This document shows, in pieces, positions 33,066-34,446 of a stretch of 34,446 nucleotides of DNA. Under the pieces are notes generated by a model. That model saw only the letters and a program-made list of their open reading frames with translations, was not told where the DNA came from and ran no database searches. Origin of the DNA: an uncultured Clostridia bacterium (GTDB taxonomy: Bacteria; Bacillota; Clostridia; Lachnospirales; CAG-274); the NCBI GenBank assembly GCA_947585865.1, contig CANPXH010000024.1, positions 1 through 34,446 of the forward strand, given 5' to 3'. The first letter of the stretch is position 1; each line of letters begins with the position of its first letter. A program made the position numbers and the translations under genes.

Positions 33066-33075
33066 TATCCGGCTG
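33051..33075. terminator. Shared terminator between the convergent replication genes
   Basis: Perfect 10-bp arms CAGCCGGATA (33051-33060) and TATCCGGCTG (33066-33075) flank a 5-nt loop that contains the TAA stop of the 642-aa gene (33063-33065). The rep gene stop is 3 nt beyond on the other strand. It can serve both directions. Confidence 0.8.
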
Positions 33076-33077
33076 CT

Positions 33078-34157
33078 TCATTTCAGAGTATTATTATATC
33101 CTTTATCGTCATAAATGTAATCATCTGTGATCAGAGCCTTAAAAGAAGGTATGAAATCACAGCCATTATTAAGATAAATAGGAGATGCCCCTATTTTTTC
33201 AAAATACAACTTAACCTTTGCAAGCATTTTTTTGCTGCCATAACTGTCAAGGGCTTTTTTATTGGTGAACAGCATAGAATAACACAACATCTTCTTTGCC
33301 TTTTTTATCTTTTTACCGCATATATTAAAAATATATTCCGTCAGTTTCTCATGTGAGAGCATATGACCACTCGGCATAACATCGGATATGTATTTCTGCA
33401 AGAAATTATCTGCATTTTGAGTTATATACCACAGTATATGCTCTAATGGGATGCCCTTTTCTAGGTATTGAAGATATTTATTGTTTTTAAGGAATTTCTT
33501 TTTGAGTGAAACCTCAAATCTAACTATATTTGAATTCTCACACTTGTTAGATATACCTTTTGATTCAAGCTCATGGCTTTTGTTATATATCTTAGCCGCT
33601 ATACCTTGATGATTATTTGCATATGAAGTTATGTATTTATCTTCAAATATATTTTCATAATGACCTTTATCCGGTTTTATCCAAAATTTATAACCGTGTT
33701 TAAGTTTAGATAGTTTTGCTATTCTTATTATTTCATCCGAATAAAACGCGTTAGGGGTAAACACATCGTGAGTAATATCTATTCTTGACAGAGTTATGTT
33801 ATTATTAAAATCCACTCCTGTTTCCATACTCATACTGTCTAATATATCATAAAACTTTTTGATGGCAGCTGTCATTTCTTTATAGTCTTTAATACATCCC
33901 ATTGCTTCACCGGTATGACATAGCTTATATGGTGTTATAATTATCTCCATCTTTTTTATAAAATGATTTTTATCATACTTTACTTCATTTTTACTTCTAT
34001 CTGTTATATAAAGCCGAACTCCATTATTACTATATTGATTTATATAATAAATACTGTCTTTACTTATAATGCTGCTATTATATCTTTCTATAATTTTACA
34101 GTTTTCATCATAAGTTATATTTTTTCTGAAACTGAATGTATGAATAAAACTATTCAT
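33078..34157 (-). CDS. Rolling-circle-type replication initiator (Rep)-like protein
   Basis: The protein has 359 aa with AAGGTG before the ATG. A LSRIDITHDVF segment near 125-135 and KIYNKSHELE near 190 are the pattern of plasmid/phage Rep proteins of the Rep_trans and filamentous-phage CRI type. In these, a basic and a tyrosine-containing strand follow a D-x-T core. FRKNITYDENCK, YRLYIT-like strands and a C-terminal basic helix region (KKIKKAKKML) support DNA binding. The likely nicking tyrosine is in the KIYNKS motif. It suggests the right-hand element is or was a replicating integrative element. No secretion or conjugation genes are in view. Confidence 0.7.
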   Translation of the reverse strand: MNSFIHTFSFRKNITYDENCKIIERYNSSIISKDSIYYINQYSNNGVRLYITDRSKNEVKYDKNHFIKKMEIIITPYKLCHTGEAMGCIKDYKEMTAAIKKFYDILDSMSMETGVDFNNNITLSRIDITHDVFTPNAFYSDEIIRIAKLSKLKHGYKFWIKPDKGHYENIFEDKYITSYANNHQGIAAKIYNKSHELESKGISNKCENSNIVRFEVSLKKKFLKNNKYLQYLEKGIPLEHILWYITQNADNFLQKYISDVMPSGHMLSHEKLTEYIFNICGKKIKKAKKMLCYSMLFTNKKALDSYGSKKMLAKVKLYFEKIGASPIYLNNGCDFIPSFKALITDDYIYDDKGYNNTLK

Positions 34158-34446
34158 AATATCACACCTTTCTATTTTTTTATTATTACTGTTATATAAA
34201 AATAAATATAAATTATTATAAACAAATATATAATAAAATTAATAACTATTATTACATCGCTGATATTACTGATCTTGCTATTTTCCTGTTAGAGTTTTAT
34301 ATCCCATCTTACAAAAAAGGTACATAAAGTTATCATATATATTTGTCAATTTCGTTTTAACTATGGATCCAATATATGTTTAGGAAGGTTTATTTTGGCA
34401 TAATATTTAATTTCAACTACAAATATTAAAAAAATATTTTCATAGG
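34158..34446 (-). promoter_or_regulatory. Rep upstream region with a promoter and possible origin
   Basis: About 290 bp of AT-rich DNA. The minus strand has TTGACA (34344-34349), 17 bp and TATGTA (34321-34326), a fair promoter 164 nt before the rep start. Rolling-circle origins often lie just upstream of rep, but I see no convincing nick-site hairpin. No gene is supported here. Confidence 0.4.

Noticed and set aside
33963..34199. 78-codon plus-strand frame over the start of rep
   Set aside because: Isoleucine-rich shadow of the rep gene and its AT-rich upstream region.

Overview
The window looks like a mobile, defence-rich accessory region of a low-GC Gram-positive bacterium. A gut Clostridia / Ruminococcus-like host is my inference, from the AT-rich sequence, strong AGGAGG ribosome binding sites, short intergenic gaps and protein styles. 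No tRNA, rRNA or core metabolic gene is visible, so genus cannot be fixed. Almost all intact genes are on the minus strand and lie in a few long operons.

Left part (1-4.9 kb): debris. It opens with a hairpin series resembling the right end of an IS200/IS605-type element (about 116-240). Then come an intact uncharacterised 404-aa gene (659-1873) and three decayed genes: a DUF4143 ATPase with its middle deleted, a tail resembling a type III restriction subunit, and a SIR2-like defence gene broken by two internal stops and a frameshift.

RiPP cluster (4.86-10.26 kb, minus strand). A clear promoter drives a 33-codon Cys-containing peptide gene, then a weak intercistronic terminator, a radical SAM/SPASM protein with an N-terminal recognition-like domain, a short UvrA-like protein and a second radical SAM/SPASM protein, ending in a hairpin terminator. 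It reads as a radical-SAM peptide pathway with a UvrA paralogue as probable self-protection, which would suggest a nucleic-acid-directed product.

Defence operon (11.0-25.5 kb, minus strand). In transcription order: brxF-like, brxC-like (DUF6079), pglX-like methylase, kwaA-like membrane protein, kwaB-like DUF4868 protein, SNF2/DEAH helicase (brxHII), pglZ, brxA-like, a PIN protein with zinc ribbons, and a 57-aa membrane peptide. The order matches BREX type 3 with a complete two-gene Kiwa module inserted between the methylase and the helicase. Gaps are mostly 2 to 16 nt, so BREX and Kiwa are probably co-expressed. This is the most striking system in the window.

Right part (25.5-34.4 kb): a divergent DUF4143 ATPase behind three exactly 23-bp-phased promoter repeats, a Fic protein, a DUF4160/DUF2442 pair, a large serine recombinase with a 36-aa leader gene, and a replication pair (a possible helicase/primase-like protein convergent with a rolling-circle-type Rep) from an integrated element.

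Two dispersed repeat families tie the region together. Three truncated copies of the start of a polysaccharide deacetylase gene (about 445, 4758 and 10688), all on the plus strand, precede successive modules. Three copies of the recombinase-gene 3' end hairpin occur at about 10.3, 28.27 and 29.06 kb. They suggest the island grew by repeated insertion at related sites.
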